Assembly: GCF_001983165.1 (NCBI RefSeq)
Contig: NZ_MNPU01000001.1
Span: 372,001-436,000, forward strand
Direction: 5' to 3'
Length of the DNA stretch: 64,000 bases
Source: Pseudomonas gessardii
Lineage (GTDB): Bacteria; Pseudomonadota; Gammaproteobacteria; Pseudomonadales; Pseudomonadaceae
The position numbers and the translations under genes were made by a program. Shown here in pieces: positions 30,501-41,014 of this stretch (within the stretch, counting starts at the first letter, position 1; each line of letters starts with the position of its first letter). The notes beneath the pieces are model-generated. The model saw only the letters and a program-made list of their open reading frames with translations. It made no database searches and was not told the DNA's origin.

Positions 30501-31296
30501 AGCGATCGGCGGTGTACTCGATGTGGGTGAATTGGTCGGTAATGCAACGGCAACGGTGGGAACCTGGCCGTTCATTGCCAGGAACCAGCCCGTGTGGCTA
30601 CGTTTGTTCGGTAACAAACCCAACGGTGCGGCCCATAACCTGACCCTGCTCAACGGTGCCGACGGTGATCGGGTGACCGATGCCTGGTTGAACCTTGGGT
30701 ATCAGCAGAAAGCGATACTGAATACGTACCTGATTGATCTGGGCAATGCGACCCAACTGACCATGCAACTCAAGGCGGCGTTAACGAGCAGTACCGATGA
30801 ATCGAAGGCCATTGAGTTCCCGCCGGTGGTGTACAGCATACGCAGCCGGATGATTAACGACGAGACCACGTTCGACGAATACTACTTCAATCACTGGCTC
30901 AGCCAATGGCCCAATGTGGGCATCCGCCGCGAGACAAATGCCAACTATTACCTGCAATCCGTTCCCTATACGGGCAGTGGTGTCAGGATCTACAAGGTCT
31001 ATTTCCCTTATGCAGCGGGATACTATCGAATTAGATTTAGATACAAGATCAGCAAGTTTGCCAATATTGGTGGGCCGACCAGTATCTTGGTGCATACCAG
31101 AAACTGGCAAAACAATGTTGTCATCCCCAGCATCAATACATGGCTCAATGCCGATGTGCAGACGGGCTTTGTGCCGGGTCAATCCTTTGAACTTTCAATC
31201 TCTGTAGTCAACCCGGCAGACGGTGGCATCTACGATTTTGATGACATCAAAGTACAACAGCGTCCTTATCCATCGGGGACCGATCTGGAGGAGTAA
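27523..31296 (+). CDS. Large Ig-like repeat protein (1257 aa), function unknown
   Basis: Starts MKKPAPSTPPSLPCLPHH after AAGGAG. There is no Sec signal peptide or membrane segment; the first 50 residues are Pro-rich and polar. The rest is built of beta-rich modules of roughly 90-140 aa. Two unit types recur in the C-terminal half. One has IAVSYLQM...ITVTL-like strands (about 655-745 and 875-960). The other has VGTWPFIARNQPVWLRLFG (near 1015) matching DRWSFINRNQRMWFELRG (near 765). The last 140 residues form a different beta domain ending DGGIYDFDDIKVQQRPY. A 13-bp terminator hairpin follows. Codon use is less GC-biased than in the mtl genes. It may be a surface or secreted adhesin-like protein, but that is inference. 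Confidence 0.85.
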   Translation: MKKPAPSTPPSLPCLPHHPAPGQPSDADELLPPFVSDEVIPLPGAARGLGIRHTMPWMTVNFPRWTSLSPGDTYKFYMGNDRFAIASDEIRAEDLDKAVLRLVILPEHIPEGFTYPTFCEVIRRGSGTPSTSPRETWYVKRTRPGGVSKDPALPYHTELVIHLPPDLVGNVLDPERAKEGVELTIDRYPNITEGDTAEVYWNGHLTILRIDDEHVAGIKPITVLIPESTIIDGGSGDVIIRFRLYDKVFNFSGEVQQWSDHVTVDSDLDPLLLPIPHFVVDGESVMKLNLDTHGDAFFEVEVVIPRRLPSGTLTPAGALIIMTLKGADAEGLPFETTLPAFPARIGLSATAPVDRKHLVAVLNGHMQFEYTLTTANHVPLGKSRRRNITVFGTKSTMPAMIIEQNEGGNIDPAHPFIKVFFPRYTPYDRHYNVTLRMEAVRPGGGLVFYEESALAGQEPPPERYRIVDQEDFARFVGIGTVQVFYLVDDGKVRIMSPGIQTIRKSDVLEVTFGQRDAELPEPQLQYVDEFNNLDPARIKGGQLQVTLPYTRTVPGDVLRWTLLGANSNGSASDEIRLNTGTAGRPVQFYLEEALIVASKNGEIRLSYSLVPASGGGTRYSQVLIVTVGEALDLLRPEVLQAQRYPDQLVPEAALSGATIAVSYLQMLPSHRIQACWTGIPGIGTHCETKDGNTSKTLHFEVPAEVIGASLNGYGRYIEVQYFVLLGVHQTPSPVLSLNLLPPVLLLPYIEGHTGSVLNINALLGSERAMVDRWSFINRNQRMWFELRGTYANGTDFYATFYNGDPVTFNGEQNGIRPTAPVSEMRQLKDGSQLLMRFGVTFDQTAIESNALWFPERRYTIQAIPAQFPVPTLRQATGSGSSVTLAPLDARFGATVDVSYSPMYVTDFITLEVMGAPGAGSGQQGPINGEADGTVTFNLSEALIAANIGNKDTLFTVKYTVLRNGTFQPSAVLTVTLKAIPQAELKRTLLRIDEAIGGVLDVGELVGNATATVGTWPFIARNQPVWLRLFGNKPNGAAHNLTLLNGADGDRVTDAWLNLGYQQKAILNTYLIDLGNATQLTMQLKAALTSSTDESKAIEFPPVVYSIRSRMINDETTFDEYYFNHWLSQWPNVGIRRETNANYYLQSVPYTGSGVRIYKVYFPYAAGYYRIRFRYKISKFANIGGPTSILVHTRNWQNNVVIPSINTWLNADVQTGFVPGQSFELSISVVNPADGGIYDFDDIKVQQRPYPSGTDLEE

Positions 31297-31315
31297 TTTC
31301 TGCGGTGTTAAAAGA

Positions 31316-31347
31316 CCGAGGCCCCAGCGAAAATGCTGGGGCCTCGG
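31316..31347. terminator. Strong 13-bp hairpin between convergent genes
   Basis: Perfect inverted repeat, arms CCGAGGCCCCAGC and GCTGGGGCCTCGG with loop GAAAAT. On the minus strand it is followed by TCTTTTAACA, so it should terminate the lipoprotein gene; it also lies 20 nt after the stop of the Ig-like gene and probably serves both. Confidence 0.8.
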
Positions 31348-31362
31348 TGTAACTGCAGGGTA

Positions 31363-31632
31363 TCACTGGCACTTTCCAATGCCCTCATCAAACTCCTGCC
31401 CACTAGGGCAGTGGTAGTCATATCTAGTGTACTTTTGAGTTCGAGGATTCCAGACGCACCTGTAATACCCGCCCACGATAACCGTACTTTTAAAATAACC
31501 TTCTCTCGTGCAACGGGGTTCTTCAGCATTGGGTGATTGTGTTGTGCAGGCACTGATAAACAGTGCCACGCCCAGGCCTAGAACCGCTTTGTACAACGGG
31601 TTAATCGTGGGTCTTACCTTGGAAAGATCCAT
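31363..31632 (-). CDS. Small lipoprotein with a peritrophin-A (CBM14)-like cysteine pattern
   Basis: An 89-aa protein. MDLSKVRPTINPLYK precedes a hydrophobic segment and the lipobox LFISAC, so it should be lipidated. The mature part of about 60 residues has four cysteines spaced C-x17-C-x15-C-x12-C, with GYFKSTVIVGGYYRC and YHCPSGQEFDEGIGKC. These match the YYxC...CPxGxxFDxxxxxC signature of peritrophin-A chitin-binding domains, although one cysteine of the usual six-Cys set is absent before GYY and another after the last Cys. ATG 31632 is preferred over 31638 because AGGAG is 6 nt from it. It is convergent with the Ig-like gene and has its own CTGT-N8-ACAG site upstream. Confidence 0.8.
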   Translation of the reverse strand: MDLSKVRPTINPLYKAVLGLGVALFISACTTQSPNAEEPRCTREGYFKSTVIVGGYYRCVWNPRTQKYTRYDYHCPSGQEFDEGIGKCQ

Positions 31633-31691
31633 AGCCATCTCCTGATTGGATTGTGCTCCATCATTAACCGGCTATTTTTTTATATCGTCTA

Positions 31692-31707
31692 CTGTCAAAA
31701 GTAACAG
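31692..31707. promoter_or_regulatory. CTGT-N8-ACAG motif upstream of the lipoprotein gene
   Basis: Read on the minus strand it is CTGTTACTTTTGACAG, differing at one position from the copy at 61288-61303. It lies 59 nt before the lipoprotein ATG and 213 nt before mtlE. Its orientation and spacing match those of the copy before the Ig-like gene (66 nt). Confidence 0.55.
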
Positions 31708-31920
31708 GTGGCATCAATGCCAATCCCTTGTGCATAGACTTCCCTGAGGCAGCTTCCAGCAGGGCTCAGTGCAAAAAAGTATCAGTCCAAGTGCTCCCAA
31801 GGATTTGTCATCACGGCTGCGCAAGGCTGTAATCAACGCACACTCTTCCTGCCACCTTGGGAAGACACAACAACAATAACTGTCCTTCTGCAGCCCCCGG
31901 GCACAGAAACGGAGTGCGCG

Positions 31921-33231
<1,311 letters not shown>

Positions 33232-33250
33232 CCCAGGCTCACCACAGTCG

Positions 33251-33343
33251 ATGTGGGAGCTGGCTTGCCTGCGATGGCGGCCTGTCAGTGGATAAATCAG
33301 TTAACTGATCGACCGCTATCGCAGGCAAGCCAGCGCCTACATT
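33251..33343. repeat. REPIN (paired inverted REPs) between mtlE and mtlF
   Basis: Two REP units in opposite orientation. The left unit is ATGTGGGAGCTGGCTTGCCT, followed by GCGATGGCGG. The right unit is the inverse, GCAGGCAAGCCAGCGCCTAC. The loop contains a second small palindrome (ATCAGTTAACTGAT). It is the doublet form typical of P. fluorescens REPINs. Confidence 0.85.
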
Positions 33344-33393
33344 GACCGCATTCCAAGGCAGATGCTATTTGCCTCCAATGGGTTTTGATTGTC

Positions 33394-34281
33394 ATGAATA
33401 CGTCTAAAAGCCGCCTGCGCAACCCCGGCTGGTTCCTCGTCAGCCCCTCGGTGGCCCTGTTGCTGCTGTGGATGATCGTGCCCCTGGGCATGACCCTGTA
33501 TTTTTCGCTGATCCGCTACAACCTGCTCTACCCCGGCGAAAACCAGTTCGTGGGCCTGGAGAACTTCACCTACTTCATCACCGATTCAGGCTTTTTGCCC
33601 GGTGCCAGCAACACCCTGTTGCTGGTGGGCAGCGTGCTGCTGATCAGCGTGGTGCTGGGGGTGTTGATCAGTGCCTTGCTGGAGGCCAGCGAGTTTTTCG
33701 GCCGCGGGCTGGTGCGGGTGTTGCTGATCTCGCCGTTCTTTATCATGCCCACGGTCGGTGCGCTGATCTGGAAGAACCTGATTTTCCACCCGGTGTCCGG
33801 CGTACTGGCGGCGGTGTGGAAGCTGTTTGGCGCGCAGCCGGTGGACTGGCTGGCGCACTACCCGCTGCTGTCGATCATCATCATTGTGTCCTGGCAATGG
33901 CTGCCCTTCGCGATCCTGATCCTGATGACCGCCATGCAGTCCCTGGACCAGGAACAGAAAGAAGCCGCGCGCCTGGACGGTGCCGGGCCGATTGCAATTT
34001 TCTGGCACCTGACCCTGCCGCACCTGGCCCGGCCCATTGCCGTGGTGGTGATGATCGAGACGATTTTCCTGCTCTCGGTATTCGCCGAGATCTTCACCAC
34101 CACCAACGGCGGCCCCGGCTACGCCTCGACCAACCTCGCCTACCTGATCTACAACCAGGCGCTGGTGCAGTTCGACGTGGGCATGGCCTCGGCTGGCGGC
34201 TTGATTGCCGTGGTCATTGCCAATATTGCGGCGATCATCCTGGTGCGGATGCTCGGCAAAAACCTGACTGACAAACCTTGA
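33394..34281 (+). CDS. mtlF: Polyol ABC transporter permease MtlF
   Basis: Inner-membrane permease of 295 aa with six predicted helices (for example PSVALLLLWMIVPLGMTLYF) and the EAA coupling loop EAARLDGAGPIAIFWHLTLP that contacts the ATPase MtlK. It is MalF-like. ATG 33394 is used; a TTG nine nt upstream is less likely. It is 10 nt before mtlG. Confidence 0.94.
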   Translation: MNTSKSRLRNPGWFLVSPSVALLLLWMIVPLGMTLYFSLIRYNLLYPGENQFVGLENFTYFITDSGFLPGASNTLLLVGSVLLISVVLGVLISALLEASEFFGRGLVRVLLISPFFIMPTVGALIWKNLIFHPVSGVLAAVWKLFGAQPVDWLAHYPLLSIIIIVSWQWLPFAILILMTAMQSLDQEQKEAARLDGAGPIAIFWHLTLPHLARPIAVVVMIETIFLLSVFAEIFTTTNGGPGYASTNLAYLIYNQALVQFDVGMASAGGLIAVVIANIAAIILVRMLGKNLTDKP

Positions 34282-34291
34282 GGGCCGCGCC

Positions 34292-35122
34292 ATGACGCTT
34301 CAACAATCCCGCCGCCTGCAAAGCCTGCTGCTCGGCACCCTGGCCTGGGCCATCGCCATCGTGATTTTCTTCCCGATCTTCTGGATGGTGCTCACCAGTT
34401 TCAAGACCGAAATCGACGCGTTTGCCACGCCGCCGCAGTTCATCTTCACGCCCACCCTGGAGAACTACCTGCACATCAATGAGCGCAGCAATTACGCCAG
34501 TTTTGCCTGGAACTCGGTGGTGATTTCCTTCAGCGCCACCGCCCTGTGCCTGCTGATTGCGGTGCCGGCGGCCTACTCCATGGCGTTCTACGAAACCCAG
34601 CGCACCAAGGGCACGTTGCTGTGGATGCTGTCGACCAAGATGCTGCCCCCGGTGGGCGTGCTGATGCCCATTTACCTGCTGGCCAAGAGCATGGGCCTGC
34701 TGGATACGCGCATCGCACTGATCATCATCTACACCCTGATCAACCTGCCGATTGTGGTGTGGATGGTGTACACCTACTTCAAGGACATCCCCAAGGACAT
34801 CCTCGAAGCCGCGCGCCTGGACGGCGCCAGCCTGTGGCAGGAAATGCTGCGGGTGCTGCTGCCCATCGCCAAGGGCGGCCTGGCCTCCACGGTGTTGCTG
34901 TCGCTGATTCTGTGCTGGAACGAGGCGTTCTGGTCACTGAACCTGACCTCGTCGAATGCCGCGCCGTTGACCGCGTTGATCGCCTCCTACTCCAGCCCCG
35001 AAGGTTTGTTCTGGGCCAAATTGTCCGCCGTCTCGACCCTGGCCTGCGCACCGATCCTGATCTTTGGCTGGATCAGCCAGAAGCAACTGGTGCGCGGCCT
35101 GTCCTTTGGCGCAGTGAAATAA
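34292..35122 (+). CDS. mtlG: Polyol ABC transporter permease MtlG
   Basis: Second permease, 276 aa, MalG-like, with an N-terminal helix near 20-40 (LAWAIAIVIFFPIFWMVLTS) and the EAA loop EAARLDGASLWQEMLRVLLP. It pairs with MtlF to form the channel. It is close-packed between mtlF and mtlK. Confidence 0.94.
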   Translation: MTLQQSRRLQSLLLGTLAWAIAIVIFFPIFWMVLTSFKTEIDAFATPPQFIFTPTLENYLHINERSNYASFAWNSVVISFSATALCLLIAVPAAYSMAFYETQRTKGTLLWMLSTKMLPPVGVLMPIYLLAKSMGLLDTRIALIIIYTLINLPIVVWMVYTYFKDIPKDILEAARLDGASLWQEMLRVLLPIAKGGLASTVLLSLILCWNEAFWSLNLTSSNAAPLTALIASYSSPEGLFWAKLSAVSTLACAPILIFGWISQKQLVRGLSFGAVK

Positions 35123-35149
35123 CGACCCCTTATAAAAAGGAGGCCCATC

Positions 35150-36253
<1,104 letters not shown>

Positions 36254-36268
36254 TTTCGAGAACTCTTG

Positions 36269-37741
36269 ATGAAACTCAATAAGCAGAACCTCACGCTGCT
36301 GGCGCCCGAAGTGCGCCTGCCGGCCTACACCATTGCCGATACGCGCCAGGGCATCGCCCATATCGGCGTCGGCGGTTTCCACCGTGCGCACCAGGCGTAT
36401 TACACCGATGCCTTGATGAACACTGGCGTCGGCCTGGACTGGAGCATCTGCGGCATTGGCCTGCGGGCCGAAGACCGCAAAGCGCGGGATGACCTGGCCG
36501 GCCAGGACTATCTGTTCACCTTGTATGAGCTGGGCGACACCGATGACACCGAAGTGCGGGTGATCGGCGCCATCAGCGACATGCTGCTGGCACAAGACGG
36601 CGCCCAGGCCCTGATCGACAAGCTGGCCAGCCCTGCCATCCGCATCGTCTCGCTGACCATCACCGAAGGCGGCTACTGCATCGACGACAGCAACGGCGAA
36701 TTCATGGCCCACCTGCCGCAGATCCAGCATGACCTGGCCCACCCTGCGGCCCCCAGGACCGTGTTCGGCTTTATCTGCGCCGCCCTGGCCCAGCGCCGTG
36801 CGGCGGGTGTTGCGGCCTTTACTGTGATGTCCTGCGATAACCTGCCACACAATGGCGCCGTGACCCGCAAGGCGCTGCTGGCATTCGCGGCGTTGCGCGA
36901 TGCCGACCTGCATGACTGGATCAAGGACAACGTGAGCTTCCCCAATGCGATGGTCGACCGCATCACACCGATGACCAGCAGCACCCACCGCCTGCAACTG
37001 CATGATGAACACGGCATTGATGATGCCTGGCCAGTGGTGTGCGAACCCTTTGTGCAATGGGTGCTGGAAGACAAATTCGTCAACGGTCGCCCGGCCTGGG
37101 AACAGGTGGGCGTGCAGTTCACCGATGACGTCACCCCCTATGAAGCCATGAAGATCGGCCTGCTCAACGGCAGCCACCTGGCCCTGACCTACCTGGGGTT
37201 TCTCAAGGGTTATCGGTTTGTCCACGAGACCATGAACGATCCGCTGTTTGTCGCGTATATGCGTGCCTATATGGACCTGGACGTGACCCCCCACCTGGCG
37301 CCGGTGCCGGGCATTGACCTGACGCAGTACAAGCAGACCCTGGTGGAGCGCTTCTCCAACCAGGCGATTGCCGATCAGTTGGAGCGCGTGTGTTCCGATG
37401 GTTCGTCGAAGTTTCCCAAGTTCACCGTACCGACCATCAACCGCTTGATTGCCGAGGGCCGTGACACCGAGCGCGCGGCCCTGGTGGTGGCGGCCTGGGC
37501 CTTGTACTTGCAGGGTGTGGATGAAAATGGCGTGCGCTACCGCATCCCCGACCCCCGCGCCGACTTCTGTCGGGCACTGGTGGCGGATGACGGGTTGATC
37601 AGCCAACGGTTGTTGACGGTGGAAGAGATTTTTGGCCCGGCGATTCCCAACTCACCGGAGTTTGTGGCCGCGTTCGAGCGGTGTTTTGCCAGTTTGCGCG
37701 ATAACGGTGTAACAGAAACCCTGAAACAACTTACCTCCTGA
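36269..37741 (+). CDS. mtlD: Mannitol 2-dehydrogenase MtlD (polyol-specific long-chain dehydrogenase)
   Basis: NAD-dependent oxidation of mannitol to fructose (also sorbitol and arabitol). The 490-aa length matches the characterised P. fluorescens enzyme. The N-terminal Rossmann region has IGVGGFHRAHQAYYTD. The C-terminal catalytic motif is KIGLLNGSHLALTYLG, with the Lys/Asn/His triad (K-x4-N-x2-H). ATG 36269 follows CGAGAA; a TTG one codon earlier is an alternative. Its product fructose is handled by MtlZ, and xylulose from arabitol by XylB. Confidence 0.95.
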   Translation: MKLNKQNLTLLAPEVRLPAYTIADTRQGIAHIGVGGFHRAHQAYYTDALMNTGVGLDWSICGIGLRAEDRKARDDLAGQDYLFTLYELGDTDDTEVRVIGAISDMLLAQDGAQALIDKLASPAIRIVSLTITEGGYCIDDSNGEFMAHLPQIQHDLAHPAAPRTVFGFICAALAQRRAAGVAAFTVMSCDNLPHNGAVTRKALLAFAALRDADLHDWIKDNVSFPNAMVDRITPMTSSTHRLQLHDEHGIDDAWPVVCEPFVQWVLEDKFVNGRPAWEQVGVQFTDDVTPYEAMKIGLLNGSHLALTYLGFLKGYRFVHETMNDPLFVAYMRAYMDLDVTPHLAPVPGIDLTQYKQTLVERFSNQAIADQLERVCSDGSSKFPKFTVPTINRLIAEGRDTERAALVVAAWALYLQGVDENGVRYRIPDPRADFCRALVADDGLISQRLLTVEEIFGPAIPNSPEFVAAFERCFASLRDNGVTETLKQLTS

Positions 37742-37757
37742 AGAAACTCGATCAACC

Positions 37758-37846
37758 TGTGGGAGCTGGCTTGCCTGCGATGGCGGTGTATCAGTCACAT
37801 CATGGTTGCCTGGACGGTCGCCATCGCAGGCAAGCCAGCTCCCACA
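37758..37846. repeat. REPIN between mtlD and xylB
   Basis: Two inverted REP units, TGTGGGAGCTGGCTTGCCTG at the left and its inverse CAAGCCAGCTCCCACA at the right, joined by GATGGCGG...CGCCATCG arms. It can fold as one long hairpin of about 89 nt and fills most of the 145-nt gap. Confidence 0.88.
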
Positions 37847-37886
37847 TTGATCGGGTTTTCACCCTACTGTCTGCTGAGTAACCACC

Positions 37887-39368
37887 ATGACCCGGCAATC
37901 TTTGTTTCTTGGCATCGACTGCGGCACCCAAGGCACCAAAGCCATCGTCCTCGACGCCGCCAACGGCCAGGTGCTGGGCCTGGGCGCCGCCGCGCACAGC
38001 CTGATCAGCGGCGCCAATGGCCGGCGCGAGCAGGACACCACGCAATGGCTGGACGCCTTGACCGAAGCCACCCACCGCGCCTTGCAACAAGCCGGCGTGG
38101 ACGGCCAGGATATCCTCGGCATTGGGGTTTCCGGCCAGCAACATGGCCTGGTCCTGCTCGATGCCCAGGGCCAGGTGTTGCGCCCGGCCAAACTGTGGTG
38201 CGACACCGAAACCAGCGCGGAAAATGCCCGGCTGCTGCAGCACCTGGGCGGTGAACGCGGCGCCCTGGAGCGCCTGGGCGTGGCCATTGCGCCGGGCTAC
38301 ACCGTGTCCAAGCTGCTGTGGACCCTGGAGCAACACCCGGATGTGTTTGCGCGCATCGCCCATGTCCTGTTGCCCCACGACTATCTCAATTACTGGCTCA
38401 CCGGCCGCGCCTGCGCCGAATATGGCGACGCCTCGGGCAGCGGCTATTTCAATGTGCGCACCCGCCAATGGGACTTGCCATTGCTGCGGCATATCGACCC
38501 CAGCGGGCGCCTGGAAGCGGCGTTGCCAGCGCTGATCGAAGCCGATCAGGCGCTGGGCACTGTGCTGCCGGGGATCGCCGAACGCCTGGGGATCAACCCC
38601 GGGGCCATTGTGTCCAGTGGCGGTGGCGACAATATGATGGGAGCCATCGGCACCGGCAATATTGTGCCGGGGGTGATCACCATGAGCCTGGGCTCATCAG
38701 GCACCGTGTATGGGTTTGCCGACCAGCCGACGGTCAGCGCCCAGGCCGCAGTGGCAACATTCTGTTCCTCCAGCGGCGGTTGGCTGCCGTTGATCTGCAC
38801 CATGAACCTGACCAATGCCACCGGGGTGATCCGCGAATTGTTCGAGCTGGACCTGGTGGCGTTCAACGCCCTGGTGGCCCAGGCACCGATTGGCGCCGAG
38901 GGCGTCAGCATGCTGCCGTTCCTCAACGGCGAGCGCGTGCCCGCCCTGCCCCACGCCACCGGCAGCCTGCACGGCCTGACCATGACCAACCTGACCCGTG
39001 GCAACCTGTGCCGCGCGGTGGTCGAAGGCACCACCTTTGGCTTGCGCCAGGGCCTGGACCTGCTGCGCCAGACCGGCCTGCAAAGCCACAGTATCCGCCT
39101 GATCGGCGGCGGCTCGAAAAGCCCGGTGTGGCGGCAGATGGTCGCCGATATCATGGACACCGAAGTGGTGTGTACCGAACAAAGTGAAGCGGCGGCCCTG
39201 GGCGCGGCGATCCAGGCTGCGTGGTGCCAGTCCGGCGAAAGCCTGCAAGCACTGTGCGCCCGCTGCGTCAGCGTCGACCCGGCCAGCCGTACCCAGCCCG
39301 TCGCCGCCAGTGTTGCGGCCTATCAACAGGCCTATGCACGCTATCAACAGCATGTGGCAACCCTTTAA
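37887..39368 (+). CDS. xylB: Xylulokinase (mtlY/xylB)
   Basis: FGGY-family kinase of 493 aa phosphorylating D-xylulose made from D-arabitol by MtlD. The N-terminal nucleotide motif is LGIDCGTQGTKAIVLD. ISGQQHG follows near residue 80, and the C-terminal ATP site has IRLIGGGSKSPVWRQM. It is the penultimate gene of the mtl operon, 11 nt before mtlZ. Confidence 0.93.
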   Translation: MTRQSLFLGIDCGTQGTKAIVLDAANGQVLGLGAAAHSLISGANGRREQDTTQWLDALTEATHRALQQAGVDGQDILGIGVSGQQHGLVLLDAQGQVLRPAKLWCDTETSAENARLLQHLGGERGALERLGVAIAPGYTVSKLLWTLEQHPDVFARIAHVLLPHDYLNYWLTGRACAEYGDASGSGYFNVRTRQWDLPLLRHIDPSGRLEAALPALIEADQALGTVLPGIAERLGINPGAIVSSGGGDNMMGAIGTGNIVPGVITMSLGSSGTVYGFADQPTVSAQAAVATFCSSSGGWLPLICTMNLTNATGVIRELFELDLVAFNALVAQAPIGAEGVSMLPFLNGERVPALPHATGSLHGLTMTNLTRGNLCRAVVEGTTFGLRQGLDLLRQTGLQSHSIRLIGGGSKSPVWRQMVADIMDTEVVCTEQSEAAALGAAIQAAWCQSGESLQALCARCVSVDPASRTQPVAASVAAYQQAYARYQQHVATL

Positions 39369-39379
39369 GAGCGAATAAT

Positions 39380-40321
39380 ATGTATCTGGTGTGTGGCGAA
39401 GCGCTGTTTGATTTTTTCAGCCAGGAGGATGCCAGCGGGCAGGCCTCGAAAGTCAATTTCAAGGCGATTGCCGGCGGCTCGCCGTTCAACGTGGCCGTGG
39501 GGTTGCGCCGCCTGGGGATTGAGGTGGGGCTGTTGGCCGGGTTGTCCAGCGACTACCTGGGCCAACGCCTGCGCCAGGTGCTCAGGGATGAAGGGGTGCG
39601 CGACGACTACCTGGTGGAGTTTGCCGCACCGACTACCCTGGCGATGGTCGCCCTGGGGGCCAATGGCTCGCCGCACTACAGTTTCCGGGGGGAAGGCTGT
39701 GCGGACCGGCAGTTGCAGCTCGGGCATCTGCCGGTCCTCGATGCGCAGGTGCGCGGCCTGCATTTCGGCTCGTTTTCCCTGGTGGTGCAGCCGGTGGCCG
39801 ACAGCCTGTTGGCCTTGCTGCGCCGGGAAAGCGGCCAGCGCCTGATCAGCCTCGATCCGAATGTGCGCCTGAACCCCGAGCCGGATATCGAGGTCTGGCG
39901 CCAGCGCGTGGCCGAGCTGGTGCAGCATGCCGACCTGATCAAGGTCAGCGATGAAGACCTGCACCTGCTCTACCCTGGCCAGGCGCCGGAAAGCGTGCTG
40001 CACGGCTGGTTGCAGTACCGCTGCCAGCTGATTTTCCTGACCCGTGGCGGTCAAGGGGCGACGGTGTTCAGCCGCCAGCATGGCAGTTGGTCGGCCCCGG
40101 CGGTGCCAGTGGTGATGGCCGATACGGTCGGCGCCGGCGATACCTTCCAGGCGGCCTTGATTGCCTGGCTGACCGAGCAACAGCTGGATTCGGTAGACGG
40201 CGTGCAGGGCCTGGCCCGGGAGCAGATCGACGCGATGCTCAGGTTTGCCATTCGCGCCGCCGCGCTGACCTGTAGCAAGACCGGGCCCGACCTGCCTTAT
40301 CGCCAGCAATTGCACGGCTAA
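39380..40321 (+). CDS. mtlZ: Fructokinase MtlZ (PfkB family)
   Basis: A 313-aa ribokinase-like sugar kinase. GGSPFNVAVGLRRLG near residue 34 is the first PfkB signature, and DTVGAGDTFQAALIAW contains the catalytic base Asp of the second. It would phosphorylate fructose from mannitol oxidation. ATG 39380 (MYLVCGEALFDFF) is the family start; a longer frame reaching back into xylB is an artefact. It is the last gene of the operon. Confidence 0.94.
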   Translation: MYLVCGEALFDFFSQEDASGQASKVNFKAIAGGSPFNVAVGLRRLGIEVGLLAGLSSDYLGQRLRQVLRDEGVRDDYLVEFAAPTTLAMVALGANGSPHYSFRGEGCADRQLQLGHLPVLDAQVRGLHFGSFSLVVQPVADSLLALLRRESGQRLISLDPNVRLNPEPDIEVWRQRVAELVQHADLIKVSDEDLHLLYPGQAPESVLHGWLQYRCQLIFLTRGGQGATVFSRQHGSWSAPAVPVVMADTVGAGDTFQAALIAWLTEQQLDSVDGVQGLAREQIDAMLRFAIRAAALTCSKTGPDLPYRQQLHG

Positions 40322-40327
40322 CCATAC

Positions 40328-41014
40328 TCAGGGCTTTTCCCGTATCGCCCGGGCCACCAGCGCGCCGACCACGCCGCCGGCCAGGGGCGCGAGCCAGAAC
40401 AGCCAGAGCTGCATCAGGTAATCAGTACCGGCAAACAGCGCCGGCCCGGTACTGCGGGCCGGGTTGACCGAGGTATTGGTGACCGGGATCGACACCAGGT
40501 GGATCAGGGTTAGGGTCAGGCCGACGGCTATCGGCGCAAAGCCTGATGCGTTACCCGGCGCCGTTACCCGCATGACAATAAACACCAGGAAGAACGTGCC
40601 CACCGTTTCCACGACCACGGCGGCCAGCAGGCTGTATTGCCCCGGGCTCAATGCACCATAGCCATTGGCGGCGAACTCGCCGATCTCAAACCCTGGCCGG
40701 CCACTGGCGACCAGTGCGAGGATCGCCGCCGCAACCGTCGCGCCGGCGACCTGGGCGATGATATAGGGCAGCACCTCCAGCCCTGCAAACCGCCCTCCGA
40801 CCCACAACCCCACCGTCACCGCCGGGTTGAAATGCGCGCCACTGATACTGCCCACCGCATAGGACATGGTCAGCACACTCAGGCCAAACGCCAGGGCCAC
40901 CCCCGCAAAACCAATCCCCAACCCTGGAAACGCGGCCGACAGGATCGCACTGCCGCAACCGCCGAAGGTCAACCAGAAGGTACCGAGAAACTCTGCTGCG
41001 ATTTTTTGTTGCAC
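40328..41014 (-). CDS. aqpZ: Aquaporin Z
   Basis: Six-helix water channel of 228 aa. Both NPA motifs are present ([11 protein letters not shown] and [13 protein letters not shown]). The selectivity filter matches AqpZ rather than GlpF (His in [13 protein letters not shown], Thr, Arg). The start chosen is GTG 41014 with TGAGGG upstream; a longer frame to 41035 is open. It is convergent with mtlZ, with only 6 nt between the stops. Confidence 0.93.
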   Translation of the reverse strand: MQQKIAAEFLGTFWLTFGGCGSAILSAAFPGLGIGFAGVALAFGLSVLTMSYAVGSISGAHFNPAVTVGLWVGGRFAGLEVLPYIIAQVAGATVAAAILALVASGRPGFEIGEFAANGYGALSPGQYSLLAAVVVETVGTFFLVFIVMRVTAPGNASGFAPIAVGLTLTLIHLVSIPVTNTSVNPARSTGPALFAGTDYLMQLWLFWLAPLAGGVVGALVARAIREKP

